A stretch of 64,000 nt of DNA from Ottowia sp. SB7-C50 (GTDB taxonomy: Bacteria; Pseudomonadota; Gammaproteobacteria; Burkholderiales; Burkholderiaceae_C). The stretch is taken from positions 3,534,001 through 3,598,000 of the forward strand of contig NZ_CP136995.1 in NCBI RefSeq assembly GCF_033110285.1, given 5' to 3'. This document shows, one piece after another, positions 61,746 to 64,000 of this stretch (its first letter is position 1; every line of letters begins with the position of its first letter). The translations under genes and the position numbers were made by a program. Under the pieces are notes generated by a model. The model saw only the letters and a list, made by a program, of their open reading frames with translations, was not told where the DNA came from and made no database searches.

Positions 61746-61833
61746 CTTGTGCGACGGCGCAGGGACTGCGCCATCGCACGGCCATGATAAGGACGAACGC
61801 GCCGCTGCCGCGCCACGCGGGCGACAGCGCCGG

Positions 61834-62640
61834 TCAACGCGGCGGCAGGCGCTCGATCAGGCCCAGCGCCGCGGCCGGGTTGCGCGCCTTGGCGGCGCCG
61901 ATGAAGTACACAAAGACGTCGCGCGCTGCGGCGGGCGGCGGCGCGCCGTCGATCAAGGGCAGGTCGGCGGGCGATTCGCCGCGCGCCCACGTCGTCACGC
62001 GGCGGGCCCAGGCGTCCAGTTGGCCGGGCGCGTAGCCGGCTGGCTCGTCGGCTTGCGCACGCATCAGCCGCGCATACACAAAATCGGCCGTGACATCGGC
62101 GATGTGCGGGTAGTCGGGCGAATCGGTGCACACGGTGGCCACGCGGTAGTCGCGCGCCAGGCGCACGTAGTCGGCGCAGGCAAAGCTGGCGTGGCGCGGC
62201 TCCAGCACGTGGCGCAGCGGCAGGCCGTTCAATGCGTCGGGCAGCAGGGTGAAGAAGTGTTCGACGTCGTCGGCATCGAAGCGGCGGTACGGCGGCAATT
62301 GCCACACGATGGGGCCGAGCTTGTCGCCCAGTTCGGCGACGCCGCTTTCCAGAAAATGCACCACGCTCTCGGCGCCTTCGCTCAAGGTCTTGCGCTGCGT
62401 GGCAAAGCGGTGCGCCTTGACGGCGAACTGAAAGCCCTCGGGCGTTTCGTTTCGCCAGCGCGCATAGGTGGCGGGCTTTTGCGTGGCGTAGAAGGTGGCG
62501 TTGATCTCGATGCTGGTGAGCTGCCGGCTGGCAAAGTGCAGCTCTTGCGCGGCGGGCAGCCCGGCCGGATAGAACACGCCGCCGCGCCATTCGGCAAAGT
62601 TCCAGCCGCCGATGCCGACGCGGATGCGGGGAGTGGTCAT
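61834..62640 (-). CDS. DUF72 family protein (YecE-like)
   Basis: 268 residues, TIM-barrel-like DUF72: 'RVGIGGWNFAEWRGGVFYP', 'ELHFASRQLTSIEINATFY', 'FQFAVKAHRFATQ', 'VWQLPPYRRFDADDVEHFF' and 'YVYFIG'-like 'VFVYFIGAAKARNP'. Function unknown, though conserved glycines and aromatics outline a ligand pocket. A truncated repeat and a REP pair lie upstream. Its stop is about 90 bp upstream of the FMN riboswitch. Confidence 0.87.
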   Translation of the reverse strand: MTTPRIRVGIGGWNFAEWRGGVFYPAGLPAAQELHFASRQLTSIEINATFYATQKPATYARWRNETPEGFQFAVKAHRFATQRKTLSEGAESVVHFLESGVAELGDKLGPIVWQLPPYRRFDADDVEHFFTLLPDALNGLPLRHVLEPRHASFACADYVRLARDYRVATVCTDSPDYPHIADVTADFVYARLMRAQADEPAGYAPGQLDAWARRVTTWARGESPADLPLIDGAPPPAAARDVFVYFIGAAKARNPAAALGLIERLPPR

Positions 62641-62643
62641 GGT

Positions 62644-62675
62644 TGCTATTGGCTCAGTAGCAGTTAGCTGGAAAC
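62644..62675 (+). repeat. Dispersed repeat, truncated copy before DUF72
   Basis: TGCTATTGGCTCAGTAGCAG then TTAGCTGG. The first hairpin GCTA..TAGC is intact; the second is lost. It lies 4 bp before the DUF72 ATG. Confidence 0.5.
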
Positions 62676-62693
62676 CCCACCGCGTCCAAAACC

Positions 62694-62779
62694 GTCATTC
62701 CCGCGAAGGCGGGAATCCACCTTTCCCCAGGCAGCGGCGTACGGCAGCGGTTCTGGATTCCCGCCTTCGCGGGAATGAC
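62694..62779. repeat. Paired REP/dRS3-like element, copy c
   Basis: Perfectly matched inverted 26-bp units at 62694-62719 and 62754-62779 (open GTCATTCCCGCGAAGG, close CGGGAATCCA) around 34 bp containing GCAGCGG and its neighbour. The best preserved of the three; it lies between DUF72 and the GST gene. Confidence 0.88.
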
Positions 62780-62800
62780 GAAGCGAACGGGCGGACAGAC

Positions 62801-63505
62801 TCACGCCGCCGGGATCTGCAGCCCGCGCTGCACCGCCGGGCGCGCGACAAAGGCGTCGAGCACGCGCTGCACGTGGGCAAAGCGGTCGAACTGCACCAGC
62901 TCGGCCGCGCCGTAAAAGCCAACCAGGTTGCGCACCCACGGGAAGATGGCGATGTCGGCGATGCTGTAGTCGTCGCCCGCCATCCAGGCGCGGCCGTTCA
63001 GGTGGCCGTCCAGCACACCGAGCAGGCGCGCGCTCTCGGCCACGTAGCGGTCGCGCGGGCGCTTGTCTTCGTAGTCCCTTCCGGCAAATTTGTGGAAGAA
63101 GCCGAGCTGGCCGAACATCGGCCCGACGCCGCCCATCTGGAACATCAGCCACTGCAGTGCGTGGTAGCGCGCGGCCGGATCCTTGGGCAGCAGCTGGCCG
63201 GTCTTTTCGGCCAGGTAGATCAGGATGGCGCCCGATTCGAACAGCGCCAGCGGCTGGCCGCCCGGGCCGTCGGGGTCGAGGATGGCCGGGATCTTGTTGT
63301 TGGGGTTGAGGCTGAGGAACTCGGGCGAGGTCTGGTCGTTGCTGCCAAAGTCCACGCGGTGCGCCTCGTAGGGCAGGCCGGTTTCCTCCAGCATGATCGA
63401 CACCTTGACGCCGTTGGGCGTGGGCAGCGAATACAGCTGCAGTTGGTCGGGGTGGCGCGCGGGCCACTTGCTTGTGATGGGAAAGGCGTCAAGGGAGGCA
63501 GGCAT
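62801..63505 (-). CDS. Glutathione S-transferase family protein (YghU/nu-class-like)
   Basis: 234 residues from ATG 63505. Thioredoxin-fold N-domain 'LQLYSLPTPNGVKVSIMLEE' with 'TPNGVKV' at the active site (Thr/Asn instead of Cys, as in YghU and YfcG), 'NPNNKIPAILDPDGPGG', and Glu-Ser in 'LFESGAILIYLAEK'. The C-domain is helical with 'WLMFQMGGVGPMFGQLGFF'. The nu class has disulfide-bond oxidoreductase activity. Divergent from the M20 gene at the window end. Confidence 0.9.
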   Translation of the reverse strand: MPASLDAFPITSKWPARHPDQLQLYSLPTPNGVKVSIMLEETGLPYEAHRVDFGSNDQTSPEFLSLNPNNKIPAILDPDGPGGQPLALFESGAILIYLAEKTGQLLPKDPAARYHALQWLMFQMGGVGPMFGQLGFFHKFAGRDYEDKRPRDRYVAESARLLGVLDGHLNGRAWMAGDDYSIADIAIFPWVRNLVGFYGAAELVQFDRFAHVQRVLDAFVARPAVQRGLQIPAA

Positions 63506-63644
63506 GCGGCCAATATACGCCGCCCCGCACAACCGCGCAGCGCGTGCGGCCACCGGGCGCGGCAGGTGGCGGCGCGGCCCGCAAGCGCGTACAGTGCCGG
63601 CATCCCCCCCTTGCTTTGATTGCCCGCCCGCCGGGCCTGCTGCC

Positions 63645-64000
63645 ATGAACGCACCCCTGCACCGTGAAATGCCCGGCGCCCCCGCGCTGGACGCCGCCGC
63701 CGCGCTGGACCAGATCGGCCGCCAATGGGACGACGACATCGTGCGACGCCTGTCGGACTACATCGCCGTGCCGGCCAAGTCGCCCGGCTTTGACCCCGAC
63801 TGGGCGGCGCACGGCTTCATCGACCACGTGGTGCGCGACGCCGCCGACTGGGTACTGGCGCAAAAGGTGCCGGGCCTGACGCTGGAGGTGGTGCGCATCG
63901 ACGGGCGCACGCCGGTGATCTTTTTCGAGATCGCGGGCACCAAGGCCCATGCGACGCAAACCGTGGTCATGTACGGCCACCTGGACAAGCAGCCCGAATT
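63645..64000 (+). CDS. M20 family metallopeptidase, N-terminal part (3' end outside window)
   Basis: Open from ATG 63645 (MNAPLHREMPGAP) to the last base of the window, 118 residues shown. The first metal-binding block of M20 peptidases, 'VVMYGHLDKQPE', is the last segment visible; 'LSDYIAVPAKSPGFDPDW' comes earlier. The 'GHLDKQPE' wording is that of cytosolic dipeptidase-like M20 proteins (CNDP type). The remaining catalytic residues lie beyond the window. A C8 run stands at 63603-63610 in the upstream gap. Confidence 0.85.
   Translation, partial: MNAPLHREMPGAPALDAAAALDQIGRQWDDDIVRRLSDYIAVPAKSPGFDPDWAAHGFIDHVVRDAADWVLAQKVPGLTLEVVRIDGRTPVIFFEIAGTKAHATQTVVMYGHLDKQPE

Overview
This window comes from a high-G+C betaproteobacterium, most probably a member of the Comamonadaceae. 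The evidence is codon use strongly biased to G/C at third positions, the gene order corC-lnt / glyQ-glyS-gmhB-plsC-ygjP-like, metXW, two IPTL-CTERM surface proteins, a tripartite-tricarboxylate (Bug) binding protein, and several short dispersed repeats that I associate with this family. No rRNA, tRNA, CRISPR array, insertion sequence or replication origin was seen. Genes are dense and often overlap by 4 bp (ATGA/GTGA).

Layout. 0-5.4 kb: the end of an SDR gene, a glycine-rich RRM RNA-binding protein with a long leader, a GDT1-type cation exporter, metXW behind a SAM-II-like riboswitch, and an amidase. 5.4-9.7 kb: a large DUF11/IPTL-CTERM surface protein broken by a frameshift. 9.8-19.1 kb: a minus-strand run of metabolic genes (transglutaminase-like, HAD, TctC-like binding protein plus CoA-transferase, YchJ, acyl-CoA dehydrogenase, M20 lipoprotein peptidase, SDR, flavin-binding protein, thiolase). 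19.1-20.9 kb: an accessory-looking vapBC plus HNH nuclease cassette. 20.9-26.9 kb: aceK, carbonic anhydrase, isovaleryl-CoA dehydrogenase, thioesterase, a LiuR-like MerR regulator with two palindromic operators, and an MBL hydrolase. 26.9-43 kb: LRR-kinase, SDR, DUF2855, YgjP-like protease, plsC, gmhB, glyS, a second vapBC inserted between glyS and glyQ, fabB-fabA, lnt, corC and a GNAT gene. 43-46.5 kb: Lrp-type regulator divergent from hppD, a second IPTL-CTERM protein, and a HIT protein. 46.6-53.6 kb: an envelope-sugar cluster (flippase-like protein, GT2, ArnT-like GT39, UDP-uronate epimerase, ugd, hyi). 53.6-64 kb: three secreted or lipoprotein genes, an amino-acid ABC binding protein, an AMP-dependent ligase, a flavin oxidase-like protein, an alpha/beta hydrolase, ribH behind an FMN riboswitch, DUF72, a GST, and the start of an M20 peptidase.

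Four points stand out. (1) A two-hairpin repeat occurs about 17 times. Besides lying between genes it supplies in-frame coding sequence to at least four proteins and stop codons to two more, like the Rickettsia palindromic elements. (2) The metX leader carries a SAM-II-like aptamer whose conserved GCTAAAA block can pair with the right half of a terminator just before the start codon, which gives a full attenuation model. (3) Four genes (DUF11 protein, tctC, thiolase, glyS) are each frameshifted by one extra base in a G/C run of six or seven. In glyS and thiolase this looks like sequencing error; in the surface protein slippage would also switch its C-terminal sorting signal. (4) A vapBC toxin-antitoxin pair sits inside the glyQS operon.

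Metabolically the window describes an aerobic heterotroph: leucine/isovalerate and tyrosine breakdown, acyl-CoA metabolism, glyoxylate-shunt control by AceK, methionine and flavin synthesis under riboswitch control, and uronic-acid modification of the envelope.
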